64,000 bases of DNA from Shewanella sp. 1CM18E (lineage in GTDB: Bacteria > Pseudomonadota > Gammaproteobacteria > Enterobacterales > Shewanellaceae). The stretch is from the NCBI RefSeq assembly GCF_023161665.1, contig NZ_JALNTW010000005.1, positions 124,001 through 188,000 on the forward strand, written 5' to 3'. The translations under genes were made by a program, and so were the position numbers. This document shows, one piece after another, positions 1 through 9,360 of this stretch. Within the stretch, counting starts at the first letter, position 1. Every line of letters starts with the position of its first letter. The notes under the pieces were generated by a model that searched no databases, was not told the origin of the DNA, and was given only the letters and a program-made list of their open reading frames with translations.

Positions 1-4
1 CTAC

Positions 5-613
5 GTGTTTAAGCAGGGCATTTTTAGTTCATTTACTGATACTAATTGGCTGGCAGATTACTTAGCTGAACAGGGCAATAAAGGCCTGCTGGTGTTGTTT
101 TTAGTTGGCGCAGCGTATACCAGTGTTGGTGGCCCAAGGCAGTTTATGGCATTTGCCTTTGGCTTTGCGCTGGGCGGTATAAAAGGCGCGTTAATCGGGA
201 GTTTGTCTGCGTTACTAGGCTGTGTAATCACCTTTTACTTTGCTCGATTTGTTTTTAGAGATAGCTTAAAAAAACGCTTTCAATCTAAGCTCACGAGTTT
301 AGAAAACTTGATTGTGCATCGTACGATTTTAAAGATGATTATGATCCGCATCTTGCCATTGAGCAGTAACTTTTTGACTAACCTAGCAGCGGGTTCAACT
401 CATATTAGTGCTTGGCGCTTTTTCATTGGCAGTGGTATTGGCTTTATTCCGCAAATGATGGTGTTTAGCTTTGCGGGAGCAGGGCTGGGGTTGTCGGATA
501 ATACGAGTTTGCTGATTAGCGGCGGGTTATTTGTCTGCGCCTCAATTATCGCATTTTACCTATACAAAACCCGCTTAAGAGAGCAGATAAGCGAGATTAT
601 TGAAGAAAAGTAA
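5..613 (+). CDS. TVP38/TMEM64 (SNARE-associated, DedA-like) membrane protein, 5' end cut by the window
   Basis: The 202 visible residues are strongly hydrophobic. They carry the SNARE_assoc pattern: a Gly/Ala-rich re-entrant segment (FGFALGGIKGALIGS, about residues 52-66), then an R-x-L-P-L-S-x-N-F-x-x-N-x-x-A-G-S-T motif near residues 115-132 and a G-x-G-x-G-F-I-P motif near 143-150. Proteins of this family sit in the inner membrane and are linked to lipid scrambling or envelope homeostasis; the exact role here is unknown. The first visible start is GTG at 5, but the codon before it is open, so the true start may lie outside the window. It ends convergently with mutM, 37 bases away. Confidence 0.8.
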   Translation: MFKQGIFSSFTDTNWLADYLAEQGNKGLLVLFLVGAAYTSVGGPRQFMAFAFGFALGGIKGALIGSLSALLGCVITFYFARFVFRDSLKKRFQSKLTSLENLIVHRTILKMIMIRILPLSSNFLTNLAAGSTHISAWRFFIGSGIGFIPQMMVFSFAGAGLGLSDNTSLLISGGLFVCASIIAFYLYKTRLREQISEIIEEK

Positions 614-650
614 TCTCGCCAACTCAGTATTGTTGATATGTGCTTGCCAG

Positions 651-1466
651 CTATCTTGGCTGGCACAAACTACAAAATACCGTTGCCCGTTGGCCAAGTT
701 TGATTTCACTAAGTAGATGGCCGCACTGAGTACAGGTTTCACCACCGCGACCATATACATGCAGCTTCTGCGCAAAATAACCTGGCTTACCATCGGCATT
801 GGTAAAATCTTTAAGCGTAGTGCCGCCTTGTTTGATTGCGCCAGCAAGGATCTGCTTCACTTCAGCGACTAAAATCTCAATCCGTTCGGCATCGACTTTA
901 CCCGCTTCTGCTTGCGGATGAATCCCTGCAGCAAATAGGGCTTCGTTAGCGTAAATATTGCCGACACCCACGACGATATGATTGTCCATTAAACACAGCT
1001 TGATGGCCTTTTTCTTATTAGCCAAGCTCTGTAATAGGTAAGGGGCATTAAAGGCATCTGTCAGCGGCTCAGGGCCTAATTTGGCTAATAACGGGTGTGC
1101 TTGCTCTGGTAGTTCACACCATAACCAAGCACCAAAGCGTCTTGGGTCGTTGTAGCGTAGTGCTTTACCGCTAGCGAGCACTAAATCGATATGGTCGTGT
1201 TTTTCAACTGGGGTTGAGGCAGGCAAAATGCGTAAGCTGCCTGACATGCCCAAATGCACGATAGTCGTACCCGCATCTGTATCAATCAGCAAGTATTTAG
1301 CACGGCGACGCACATTACGTATGGTTTGGCCAATAATCTGCTTCGCAATCTCTGGTACCGGCCAGCGCAGTGACGGATTACGGACGATTAAATCGGTGAC
1401 TTGGTTATCAATTAGGTAAGGTGATACACCTTGGCGAGTGACTTCAACTTCGGGGAGTTCCGGCAT
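651..1466 (-). CDS. mutM: Formamidopyrimidine-DNA glycosylase (Fpg/MutM)
   Basis: This base-excision repair enzyme removes 8-oxoguanine and formamidopyrimidines and nicks the abasic site. The protein begins [12 protein letters not shown], which supplies the catalytic Pro2 (nucleophile after Met removal) and Glu3. Lys57 lies in RRRAKYLL. The C-terminus is the H2TH-linked zinc finger with Cys245, Cys248, Cys265 and Cys268, plus the damage-contacting Arg260 in GQRATVFC. The 271-residue length is normal and no essential residue is missing. It appears monocistronic, with a short gap to the next leftward gene. Confidence 0.97.
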   Translation of the reverse strand: MPELPEVEVTRQGVSPYLIDNQVTDLIVRNPSLRWPVPEIAKQIIGQTIRNVRRRAKYLLIDTDAGTTIVHLGMSGSLRILPASTPVEKHDHIDLVLASGKALRYNDPRRFGAWLWCELPEQAHPLLAKLGPEPLTDAFNAPYLLQSLANKKKAIKLCLMDNHIVVGVGNIYANEALFAAGIHPQAEAGKVDAERIEILVAEVKQILAGAIKQGGTTLKDFTNADGKPGYFAQKLHVYGRGGETCTQCGHLLSEIKLGQRATVFCSLCQPR

Positions 1467-1568
1467 TTATTCTCTCTCTTTTTCTTATTGCGTGTTTAGC
1501 ATAATGTGTCGCACCTGCTGCCGACAACAGCGATGTTCTAGAGTAACGAATACGCTTTTATTTGGGTA

Positions 1569-2021
1569 TTAGTTTACTTGGGCACGAATAATTGGCTTGA
1601 GTGCTTCGCGCAGGCTAGGTGGCACTTGATACCAGTTGCCAGCAGGGGATTTTAATAAGCCTTGTTGTTGAAACAACACCCATAGCTGAGCATCATTGAG
1701 ATCATCCACTTGGATCACCAGTTCAATTGCTTCTTCGGCGGTTTCAGGTTTTTCAGTGAGTGCTGAAATATGCACTTGTTGCCAAGCGTTAGCCCACTCT
1801 AAGCAGTTGAGCACTTCGCTGCTGCAACGCCAACCGGATTGGCGTTTCTGCAACCAGAACTCGCCGTATTGCAGTTGCGATAGTGGTGCGGCTTTATCAA
1901 ACAGAGCCTGAGTTTGCAGTGGTGTTCGTTGACTGTTCTTTTCGATAACAGTCAGCACGGAGATCATCAGCACTGAGGCGACGATGATGATGGTGTTCCA
2001 CTTTTTACGCGAGAGTGCCAT
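1569..2021 (-). CDS. Hypothetical membrane-anchored protein
   Basis: I do not recognise a family. The chosen start (MALSRKKWNT) gives about 150 residues with an N-in signal anchor: a basic start, then a hydrophobic run IIIVASVLMISVLTVI near residues 9-24. A soluble domain of mixed alpha/beta character, rich in Trp and Gln, follows. An upstream in-frame start at 2084 would add 21 residues that look non-coding and would put charge before the membrane segment; neither start has a strong ribosome binding site. A likely topology is a single-pass inner-membrane protein with a periplasmic domain. Confidence 0.6.
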   Translation of the reverse strand: MALSRKKWNTIIIVASVLMISVLTVIEKNSQRTPLQTQALFDKAAPLSQLQYGEFWLQKRQSGWRCSSEVLNCLEWANAWQQVHISALTEKPETAEEAIELVIQVDDLNDAQLWVLFQQQGLLKSPAGNWYQVPPSLREALKPIIRAQVN

Positions 2022-2110
2022 TGTTTGGGTAATTGCTATGTGGATGGTTGTTTTATAAGTGTATCTACAAGTTGGTTTAACCACAAATGGTTGGTTTCAA
2101 GCTACCGCTT

Positions 2111-2425
2111 GGGGCGGTGGGTTAGACGTTGTCTAACAATTGGTTCTTATCAGGCGATGCCTGACTTTAAGCAATCAAGCTGCGCTTGATAAAGGTCGTG
2201 AGCTTCCAGCTCACACTCGGGCAAAAGGGGGACAACAGCTTCCCCCTCTTGCATCACCCGAGCCGCCCCGACGAAGTTGTTGATCCTCATACTTATGGAT
2301 AAATCCCTAGCGCTTCCGATGGGGCATCCTGCCCCGCGAAAGCTAACCCGACATCCCTGTCGGGTTCACGTGATTTATTCCAACGTATTTCGGCAACTTC
2401 GATGGGGATCTAGTGTTTTCTGTAA
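2111..2425. repeat. Dispersed hairpin-rich intergenic repeat, copy A
   Basis: The core from 2158 to about 2425 is nearly identical to 35044-35323, in the same orientation. It is built of consecutive short inverted repeats: GTTAGAC-gtt-GTCTAAC (2121-2137), ATCAAG-ctgcg-CTTGAT (from about 2174), GTGAGC-ttcca-GCTCAC (about 2198), a nested arm pair CTCGGG/CCCGAG at 2216-2262 enclosing a G5/C5 stem, GGGGC-atcct-GCCCC (about 2320), and CCCGAC-atccct-GTCGGG (about 2347). No coding potential is evident. It lies directly upstream of an AT-rich orphan gene, as does copy B. Confidence 0.85.
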
Positions 2426-2508
2426 CCTTTGAGTTGCTGTTGGTTTTGCATTTTCTATGGCTAACTGTGAAAGCTAAGAATTGTGCTTTTCTAACCCCGT
2501 GTAGATAC

Positions 2509-2542
2509 GGCCGTGACCGTCCATGACATGGACGTCATGGCC
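2509..2542. repeat. Long imperfect hairpin in the accessory gap
   Basis: Arms 2509-2524 and 2527-2542 pair almost completely (GGCC-R-TGAC ... GTCA-T-GGCC), with one mismatch and one bulge around a 2-base turn. It is followed by further GC-rich short inverted repeats up to about 2610, giving a style like copy A upstream. The rest of the gap, 2611-2760, is AT-rich and shows nothing else I can name. Confidence 0.6.
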
Positions 2543-2760
2543 GAGCCTCCAGGGATGGACTTGCAGCGTGTCACGGAAGTGTCTGCACATACGCCGGCTG
2601 CAGGCCATTAGTTACACTTGATAGATATAGTGACCAATTACGATAATTTAGAGCCAGAAATGGCTGCTGTTATAGCCTTTAAAACTGGGAGGGAGATGTG
2701 TTGATAAAGTTAAGATTAATTAATGTACTTTTCAAGGTAATAGTTTATATTCAATAGCTT

Positions 2761-4248
2761 ATGGTTGATTGGGACTGCAAAATGAAATTTTCAAGACAAG
2801 TAAAAAAAGTAAAGAGTTTAATTCGTGGTTACGATGCGGTTGACTTGCTTGATGCGTTATATCGCTATATGAATGCAGAAGTCTCAAACGACCTAGAGAG
2901 GTTAAATAGGCATCCTTGGATAATCATGTTGATCGCGAAATGGAACTTGTTGGAGAATCGAGTGAATCCTGATTATGCCAAAGTTTTGAGGAACAATGAG
3001 TTTAATAATATTTTATCAATGACATATGATTTAGGAAATTTGGTGAAAATGCCAGGTGAAGGTAGCCACTACAGGAACTTTATGCGAAATATGGCATATC
3101 AGCAGTTTATGTATCAGAAAACCTTATCTACAACTATTCTAGGTTCAAATCAGCTTCTATTTTCTAGCCTTCCTGAAAACAACAGGTTAAAGACGAGATT
3201 TCGAGAAATTACTGATTTAGATATTAAAACTTTTAGCCAATGTGTTCTGGTCATATCTACTGCATTTGAAACTAGCAAGTCTATAACAGTAGATACTTTT
3301 GAACCTATATTTGATGCTGTTGATAGAAATAATTTAGAAAAAACTTTGAATCTGTTGTCTGTTGAGTTGCATAAGGTCAAAGGCATTCTTCAAAGTGTTG
3401 ATTGCTCGAATGGTACATACTCTGAATGGTATGAGCAAACGCCATTTTTAAAGTTTCCAATCGTGAGGCAAGACGGAAGATACACTTGTATGAATAAATT
3501 TATCCTAATAAGGTGTATTGAGGGGTATATATATGATTTATTAAAAAGCGATAACTCCCAATGGTTTATGGATAACTTTGGTAAGATTTTTGAAAGCTAC
3601 CTAAAGAATGGTCTGGATTATTCAAAGTCAGTGTATGTTGAAGAAACTGCGATAAAAATTGGGCTTCCTCGGAATACTAATGTTGTGGACTTTGTGATTA
3701 AAGAAGATGGTTGTAACGTATTTATTGATGCTAAAGGCGTTGAGTTGCCATATCTCGGAAAAGTTTCTGACGATGCCAAGGTGATTTTGGGGAAAGTGAA
3801 ATCGAGTGCCTTAAAAGCAATTAAACAGGCTAATGTTTTAAACGATCATATAAGATCTAATGGTTCTGACTCAGTTGAGTATCAAAATACGAATTACTTA
3901 TTGGTTGTCACGTATAGGGAGCTTTATTTAGGGAATGGCATTGAGTTTTATGAGTCGATAGCGAAAAAAAATATTGATGATATCTTCAATGGTATTGATG
4001 AACGTTCAAAGATTCCGCTAGAAAATACATATTTTCTAAATATCGAAGAATTTGATCTCATGTGTTCTGTGGTTCAATCTACTGAGCTTACATTTGCACA
4101 AATTATTGAGCACGCTAAAAAAGATGACAGGATGGCAGAAACTAGGAAATTTGATTTTTTACAGCACTTAAATAGTCTTGATGTGAATTTATTAAGGCCT
4201 GACTACCTACATGCTCCAATCCAAGAGCTGACAGATTATTTGCGTTAA
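2761..4248 (+). CDS. Orphan PD-(D/E)XK-type nuclease-like protein
   Basis: This 495-residue protein is not one I can name. The C-terminal half has the layout of a PD-(D/E)XK nuclease core: a helix with Glu279 (GKIFESYL), Asp310 at the end of a strand (NTNVVDFVI), then Asp323-Ala-Lys325 in the next strand (VFIDAKG), and a following helix with Lys354 and Gln357 (ALKAIKQAN). The N-terminal 240 residues are helical and unassigned. Base composition is clearly more AT-rich than the flanking genes. It is monocistronic between a hairpin repeat and the moaA terminator, which suggests an acquired gene; defence or restriction is possible but unproved. The start could also be ATG at 2782; no good ribosome binding site decides between them. 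Confidence 0.7.
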   Translation: MVDWDCKMKFSRQVKKVKSLIRGYDAVDLLDALYRYMNAEVSNDLERLNRHPWIIMLIAKWNLLENRVNPDYAKVLRNNEFNNILSMTYDLGNLVKMPGEGSHYRNFMRNMAYQQFMYQKTLSTTILGSNQLLFSSLPENNRLKTRFREITDLDIKTFSQCVLVISTAFETSKSITVDTFEPIFDAVDRNNLEKTLNLLSVELHKVKGILQSVDCSNGTYSEWYEQTPFLKFPIVRQDGRYTCMNKFILIRCIEGYIYDLLKSDNSQWFMDNFGKIFESYLKNGLDYSKSVYVEETAIKIGLPRNTNVVDFVIKEDGCNVFIDAKGVELPYLGKVSDDAKVILGKVKSSALKAIKQANVLNDHIRSNGSDSVEYQNTNYLLVVTYRELYLGNGIEFYESIAKKNIDDIFNGIDERSKIPLENTYFLNIEEFDLMCSVVQSTELTFAQIIEHAKKDDRMAETRKFDFLQHLNSLDVNLLRPDYLHAPIQELTDYLR

Positions 4249-4316
4249 GTATCCTTACAACTCATGTAAGAGTAATTTTTGCTCATTAATTTAAAATTGC
4301 AAAATATCAATAAAAC

Positions 4317-4345
4317 AAAACCCGACATTACGTCGGGTTTTATGT
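4317..4345. terminator. Bidirectional rho-independent terminator
   Basis: The stem CCCGAC/GTCGGG (4321-4326 with 4332-4337) is flanked by A4 and T4 runs, so it can stop the nuclease-like gene on one strand and the moaA transcript on the other. Confidence 0.8.
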
Positions 4346-4442
4346 ATTTAGCGTACAGCTAGCTCCAAGCTAACAGTTAACGACTGTGGTAACAGAAATC
4401 ACCGTAGCAAACCAAGCGAAGAAGTAACTGTTCAAGCAACAG

Positions 4443-5429
4443 TTAACCGCCCGTTGCGTTCATAAAACGTAGGATCTGTGTTTCCCCATTTGGGTCAAAA
4501 TGGTGTTCTTTTGGCTTGTGCTGGATGCCGTCTAGAATCGCTGTCTTGAGCTTTTCAATGTCGCCGGGGAATTCACGCAAGATGGCTTTTAAATCTACCG
4601 AATTTTCATTGCCTAAACACAATAATAATTTGCCTTCTACGGTGACGCGGACGCGGTTGCATTCGTGGCAGAAGTTGTTGCTGTGAGGCGAGATAAATCC
4701 AACGTGGATGTCGCTGCCGGGCATGGTGAAGTAGCGCGCTGGGCCACCTGTACGGCGGTCAGACTGGATAAGCGGGTAACGTTCGCTGATGATGTCTTGA
4801 ATTTCTTTGCTGCTGCAATGGCGACTGCGTTTACGCTCATCAATCACGCCTAATGGCATCTCTTCGATAAAGGCGATATCTAGGTCGCGTTCGCGGCAAA
4901 ACTCGATTAAATCTAAAACTTCATCATCGTTCTGACCACGCAAAATCACCGCGTTGATCTTAATCTTCTTAAAACCTGCGGCAATGGCGGCGTCGATGCC
5001 GGCAATCACGCGGTCGACTTTACCGTTACGGGTTAAGCTGGTGAATAAGTCTGGCTTTAAGGTGTCGAGACTAATATTGAGGCGGTTTAAACCTGAGTCA
5101 TGCATCTCTGCGGCAAAACGGGTTAAACGTGAGCCGTTGGTGGTCATCGACAACTCTTCAAGCCCCGGCAGTTTGCCTAGTAGTTTGACCAATTGATCAC
5201 AGTCGGTGCGCACCAGTGGCTCACCGCCAGTTAGGCGAATTTTCTTTACGCCTAACTCAGTAAAGGCTTGAGCGACCCAGGCTAGTTCTTCAAGGCTAAG
5301 TACATGGTCTTTGCCTAAAAAGCACGGGTCTTCTGTCATGCAATATACGCAGCGAAAATCGCAGCGGTCAGTGACTGAAAGGCGCAGGTACTCTACCGTG
5401 CGACCAAAAGTGTCAACGATCAAACTCAT
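4443..5429 (-). CDS. moaA: GTP 3',8-cyclase MoaA
   Basis: This radical SAM enzyme catalyses the first step of molybdenum cofactor synthesis, converting GTP to 3',8-cyclo-GTP, which MoaC then turns into cPMP. The N-terminal 4Fe-4S motif CDFRCVYC gives Cys23, Cys27 and Cys30. The C-terminal cluster has Cys254, Cys257 and Cys271. The protein ends in the conserved Gly-Gly (327-328) needed for activity. Length, 328 residues, is normal. It is the last gene of the leftward run tupABC-mobA-mobB/moeA-moaA, 21 bases after the fused gene. No moaC, moaD or moaE is visible here. Confidence 0.97.
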   Translation of the reverse strand: MSLIVDTFGRTVEYLRLSVTDRCDFRCVYCMTEDPCFLGKDHVLSLEELAWVAQAFTELGVKKIRLTGGEPLVRTDCDQLVKLLGKLPGLEELSMTTNGSRLTRFAAEMHDSGLNRLNISLDTLKPDLFTSLTRNGKVDRVIAGIDAAIAAGFKKIKINAVILRGQNDDEVLDLIEFCRERDLDIAFIEEMPLGVIDERKRSRHCSSKEIQDIISERYPLIQSDRRTGGPARYFTMPGSDIHVGFISPHSNNFCHECNRVRVTVEGKLLLCLGNENSVDLKAILREFPGDIEKLKTAILDGIQHKPKEHHFDPNGETQILRFMNATGG

Positions 5430-5450
5430 ACTGGCTACCTACAAAACCTC

Positions 5451-7250
5451 TTAAAGGAGGTCGGCAAAAGGTTGAATATAAACTGTGTCACCTGGATTTA
5501 ACTGATCATCTTTCTCGCCAATGACGATGAGACAGTTTCCTTTTACCATTGAGCTAAGCATCCCTGAGCCCTGAGCACCGGTTGTGGTTACATGTAACTT
5601 GCCGTCTGCCGCTAGGTGGTACACGCCGCGAGTAAACTCGGTGCGGCCTGTGCGGCTACGTAGCGGTTTGTCGGTAATCGCTGGCACCATGGTGTGGCTC
5701 CAGTTTTGCTCGCCGGCAAGCTTACGAATGGCTGGCTGAACAAATTGCAGGAACGACACCATTACTGCCACTGGGTTACCCGGTAAACCGAAGAATAAGC
5801 TATCGTCGATTTGACCAAAGGCTAGCGGGCGACCCGGACGCATGTTGATGCGCCAGAAGTTAATTTGGCCAACTTGTTCAAGCACTGTCTTGATGTAGTC
5901 GGCATCGCCAACTGATACGCCGCCTGAACTGATCACGATGTCAGCTTGTGCTGCGCCATCTTTTAACGCTTGCGCTAGTGCAGCTTCTGAATCTTGAATA
6001 ATGCCTAAGTCGATGACTTCACAACCTAGCTTTTTCGCCATTGATTTAATGGTGTAGCGGTTTGAGTCAAAAATGCAGTTAGCTTTGAGTGGTTCGCCAG
6101 GTTGGCAAACTTCATCACCAGTTGAGAACACGGCAACCACAGGGCGCTTAAATACAGGTAGCTCGCCAAAACCTAATGAGGCCAGTAAGCCTTGCTCTGC
6201 GGCATGTAAACGTGAATGTGCTGCAAGTGCGGTTGCGCCTTGAGCGATGTCTTCACCTGCTAAACGGATATGTTGTCCAACGTTTAGCTCACCTTCAAAG
6301 CTAACAGCGCCGTTTTGCTCGTTGGCAAGCTCGCGCAGTTGAATGGTGTCTGCGCCTGCTGGTACTGGCGCGCCAGTCATAATGCGCACAGCTTCACCGG
6401 CTTGCAGAGTGCTGTTGTAAGCGTGGCCTGCCATGACTTCGCCAACCATCTTGTAGGATGCATCGGCGCTGTCGCTTAGCTTAAAGGCGTAACCGTCCAT
6501 CGCTGAATTGGTGTGCTGCGGTACATCTAAAGGTGAAATGGCATCGCTGGCTAATACGCGGTTTTCTAACTCGTCCAGATCAACCACTTCGATGGCAGTA
6601 ACCGGTTTAACGTAAGATAAAATCTTATCAATACCCTGGCGCACAGACAGAGTCGTACTGGTATCTAATTCACAACCACAAGTTGGCGCCATTGGTAGAT
6701 CAACTGGGCAAGGCTGCCATGCGGCAATGTACTCGCCTACGTAATCAGCAATTTGCTCAATGTTGTTAATGTCTAGACGGCGCAGTTCGCTTGGTAATTC
6801 TGTGTCATCACAGCAGGCAATGGCTTGAATGTTGTCATCGTGAGTGTGGATGAAAGGTTTGCCATGAGCGGCGCGGTGCAGTTCAATCTTTGGCAGTTCG
6901 AGCTTTTTAAAGCCTTCAACGAGAACGATATCAACCTTGTCGGCTTCAATCTGCTTGAGCAAATGCGGTAATTCTGGGTCGCCATCTTTGGCGTCTTCGG
7001 TCATTAATGCCCAGCGAACATGCGAGGCAACTAGCATCTGTTTGGCGCCAGCTTTGCGCATTTCGTAGCTGTCTTTACCGGGAATATCGACGTCGAAATT
7101 ATGATGAGCATGCTTGATGACTGCGAGTCGCACACCGCGGCGATTAAGCTCTGGGATTAATTGCTTTAATAATGTGGTCTTGCCTGTGCCGCTGTAGGCA
7201 CAGAATCCGAGAACTGGAATAGGTAACGGATTAGTAAAAGGTATGCTCAT
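5451..7250 (-). CDS. moeA: MobB-MoeA fusion: guanine dinucleotide adaptor plus molybdopterin molybdenumtransferase
   Basis: Residues 1 to about 175 are a MobB GTP-binding domain with P-loop SGTGKTT (20-26) and the KHAHHNFDVDIPGKDS segment (46-61). A short linker with a Cys-Gly-Cys (191-193) leads into a full MoeA domain from about residue 200 to 599, with NSAMDGYAF (248-256), TGDEVCQPGEP and SSGGVSVGDADYIK. MoeA inserts molybdenum into adenylated molybdopterin; MobB assists MobA in making the guanine dinucleotide form. Joining the two in 599 residues couples metal insertion with nucleotide attachment. The gene lies 8 bases after mobA and 21 before moaA, so it is co-transcribed. Confidence 0.95.
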   Translation of the reverse strand: MSIPFTNPLPIPVLGFCAYSGTGKTTLLKQLIPELNRRGVRLAVIKHAHHNFDVDIPGKDSYEMRKAGAKQMLVASHVRWALMTEDAKDGDPELPHLLKQIEADKVDIVLVEGFKKLELPKIELHRAAHGKPFIHTHDDNIQAIACCDDTELPSELRRLDINNIEQIADYVGEYIAAWQPCPVDLPMAPTCGCELDTSTTLSVRQGIDKILSYVKPVTAIEVVDLDELENRVLASDAISPLDVPQHTNSAMDGYAFKLSDSADASYKMVGEVMAGHAYNSTLQAGEAVRIMTGAPVPAGADTIQLRELANEQNGAVSFEGELNVGQHIRLAGEDIAQGATALAAHSRLHAAEQGLLASLGFGELPVFKRPVVAVFSTGDEVCQPGEPLKANCIFDSNRYTIKSMAKKLGCEVIDLGIIQDSEAALAQALKDGAAQADIVISSGGVSVGDADYIKTVLEQVGQINFWRINMRPGRPLAFGQIDDSLFFGLPGNPVAVMVSFLQFVQPAIRKLAGEQNWSHTMVPAITDKPLRSRTGRTEFTRGVYHLAADGKLHVTTTGAQGSGMLSSMVKGNCLIVIGEKDDQLNPGDTVYIQPFADLL

Positions 7251-7258
7251 TTACACCT

Positions 7259-7864
7259 CTAGTGATGTTCTTCATTAGCTATGGCATCGCCTAGCTGCTG
7301 TTTTTGTTCTGGTGTGTTTACGTTTACAAACGCATTGGGCTGATCAGAAAACTCAGCAACAACATAGTGGTGTTTGGCATACCAAAAGTCGATTTTGCGT
7401 TCGCCAGCATCTAAAAATGCTTTCATTGATTCACGTAAACTCGGCTTGAGCAACATGACTACTGGTTGCTCGCGCTTACCGTCGCTTGCTACTGCAAGTT
7501 CCGCATCTTCAGCCGTTAATTTTGCTAGCATTCTAGCGACTAAATCAGTTGGTAACAGTGGGCAATCGCAAGGAACGACTAATAAATATTCTGCATCAGT
7601 CTCGCTCATTGCGGTGATCATACCGGCAAGCGGGCCTAAATAGCCGCTATCTTGATCACTGAACACCTTAAAACCGAACTCAGAATAACGGTTTTGGTTA
7701 CGATTTGCGTTGATCAGGATCTCCTTAACTTGAGGTTTTATCCTATCAATCGCATGTTTAATCATTGGCTGATCTCTCAGCTCAACTAAACCTTTATCGT
7801 TACCGCCCATGCGTCTGGCCATACCGCCTGCCAAGATTACCGCATCAACTTGTGCTGCCATCAC
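7259..7864 (-). CDS. mobA: Molybdenum cofactor guanylyltransferase MobA
   Basis: MobA transfers GMP from GTP to the molybdenum cofactor to give the bis-MGD cofactor used by DMSO-reductase-family enzymes. The nucleotidyltransferase signature is clear: [15 protein letters not shown] (residues 11-25), then a metal-binding DCPLLPTD segment near residue 100. Length, 201 residues, fits. Two adjacent Met codons (7864 and 7861) could start it. It sits 48 bases after tupC and 8 before the MobB-MoeA fusion. Confidence 0.95.
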   Translation of the reverse strand: MMAAQVDAVILAGGMARRMGGNDKGLVELRDQPMIKHAIDRIKPQVKEILINANRNQNRYSEFGFKVFSDQDSGYLGPLAGMITAMSETDAEYLLVVPCDCPLLPTDLVARMLAKLTAEDAELAVASDGKREQPVVMLLKPSLRESMKAFLDAGERKIDFWYAKHHYVVAEFSDQPNAFVNVNTPEQKQQLGDAIANEEHH

Positions 7865-7912
7865 TGTTACCCTATTGTTTATTACTATTTTTTGCTAAAA
7901 ATGAACTAGGTA

Positions 7913-8647
7913 TTAGCCAACCGATACGTTCAATGTAGCTGAAATTTGGCTACTGGTATCATCTGTGTGCGTATATTCGTTCATATAATCGGTGGTTACG
8001 GTTTTATTGTTTACCAGCCAAGCATGATCGCATACTTGAGTTAACAAACAAGTCTGATGGCTACTTATTAGCATGCCTGTGCCCTGTTGTTTTAAGTCGA
8101 CGATCATTTGCAGCACTAATTGCTGCGAGTGTTTATCCATATTAGAAGTCGGTTCATCCAACATTAATAGCTTAGGCTGAATAATCCAAGCTCTAGCAAT
8201 GGCTAAACGCTGCTTCTCACCACCAGATAAGCTTGATGCCGCTTGGGTTAGCAAGTGACGCAGCTGTGCTTTGTCAATTGCTTGCTCAGTACGGGCTTTT
8301 AGCTGCTCTTTATCTGTGGTTAAAAACCTAAGCGGATAGGATAGGTTATACATCACACTGCCTTCAAACAGGTAGGGATGCTGGTGTAAATACAGGGCTT
8401 TACCGGTAATCGACTTGCTACGCCACCAAGGAGCAATGGCAAAGCCTTCGGCGTATATCGTCCCTTCGGTGGGTTGATTAAAGCCTGCAAGCAGCTTCAT
8501 CAGCGTGGTTTTACCGCAGCCGTTATCACCTTGTAGGTGAATGACTTTGTTTTGTTCAAATACCAGTTTATCGGCGCTAAAAAGATGTTTATCTTCAAAG
8601 CGCATCTCGATATTTTTGGCAATGATTTTTGCTGTGTTAGTGGCCAT
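7913..8647 (-). CDS. tupC: Tungstate ABC transporter, ATP-binding protein
   Basis: The 244-residue ATPase has Walker A GDNGCGKTT (40-48), ABC signature LSGGEKQRLAIARAW, Walker B LLMLDEPTSN and the H-loop ISSHQ. It energises uptake by the TupB permease. Assignment to tungstate rather than molybdate rests on its partner TupA. It starts 5 bases after tupB, and the downstream mobA suggests imported oxyanion goes straight to cofactor assembly. Confidence 0.9.
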   Translation of the reverse strand: MATNTAKIIAKNIEMRFEDKHLFSADKLVFEQNKVIHLQGDNGCGKTTLMKLLAGFNQPTEGTIYAEGFAIAPWWRSKSITGKALYLHQHPYLFEGSVMYNLSYPLRFLTTDKEQLKARTEQAIDKAQLRHLLTQAASSLSGGEKQRLAIARAWIIQPKLLMLDEPTSNMDKHSQQLVLQMIVDLKQQGTGMLISSHQTCLLTQVCDHAWLVNNKTVTTDYMNEYTHTDDTSSQISATLNVSVG

Positions 8648-8652
8648 TGTTG

Positions 8653-9360
8653 TTAATGACTCCTTGGCTCGGCTTTGCCTCTAAGCGTACCTAAAGCAAA
8701 GTTCAAAATGAGCGCCAATACGAGTAACACTAAGCCAAGCGCGATAGCTTGAGCAAAATCCCCTTTACTGGTTTCTAGTGCAATCGCAGTGGGAATATTA
8801 CGGGTCACACCTGCAATGTTACCGCCGACCATCATCGAGCAACCTATTTCAGTCAAAATACGACTAAAGGCAGCTACAATCGCTAATAATAGCGGCACTT
8901 TCAGCTCTCTACATACCGCCCAAATAGCACTCATAGCAGGTGCGCCTAAGGTGCGAGAGGTTTCCCAAGCGCGGCGATCAACGCTAGTAAATGCAGCTTG
9001 GCTCATCGCTACGAGTACAGGTGCACAAATTAGCATTTGGCCAAGAATCATACCTTGTTGGGTGAATAGCCACTTTAAATCCCCTAGAGGCCCCATACGG
9101 GTAAGTAGCAAATAGACCAACAGGCCGATTACAACGGTGGGGATAGATTGCAGTGTTTGGATAAGGTTGGTGACTAACCAGCGGCCGGGAAAACGCGTAA
9201 AGGCCAAGAGAAAGCCCAATACCATAGATGGCAACAGCGTGATCGCTAATGCCGCAAATGATACTGCAAAAGAAACGGAAATAATGGACCACACTTCGGG
9301 GTCCAATGAAAACAGCAGGCTTAATGCCTGCTGTATAAGGGCTAACCAGCCTTCACTCAT
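8653..9360 (-). CDS. tupB: Tungstate ABC transporter, permease
   Basis: The 235-residue protein has about five or six membrane segments and the inner-membrane-component loop (RAWETSRTLGAPAMSAIW) with the EAA-type Gly that docks on the ATPase. Its start ATG overlaps the tupA stop codon (ATGA), which indicates translational coupling with tupA. Confidence 0.9.
   Translation of the reverse strand: MSEGWLALIQQALSLLFSLDPEVWSIISVSFAVSFAALAITLLPSMVLGFLLAFTRFPGRWLVTNLIQTLQSIPTVVIGLLVYLLLTRMGPLGDLKWLFTQQGMILGQMLICAPVLVAMSQAAFTSVDRRAWETSRTLGAPAMSAIWAVCRELKVPLLLAIVAAFSRILTEIGCSMMVGGNIAGVTRNIPTAIALETSKGDFAQAIALGLVLLVLALILNFALGTLRGKAEPRSH

Noticed and set aside
2698..2760. GTG after a strong GGGAGGGAG as an upstream start for the nuclease-like gene
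   Set aside because: The frame meets a TAG stop just before 2761, so the ribosome site cannot serve this gene.
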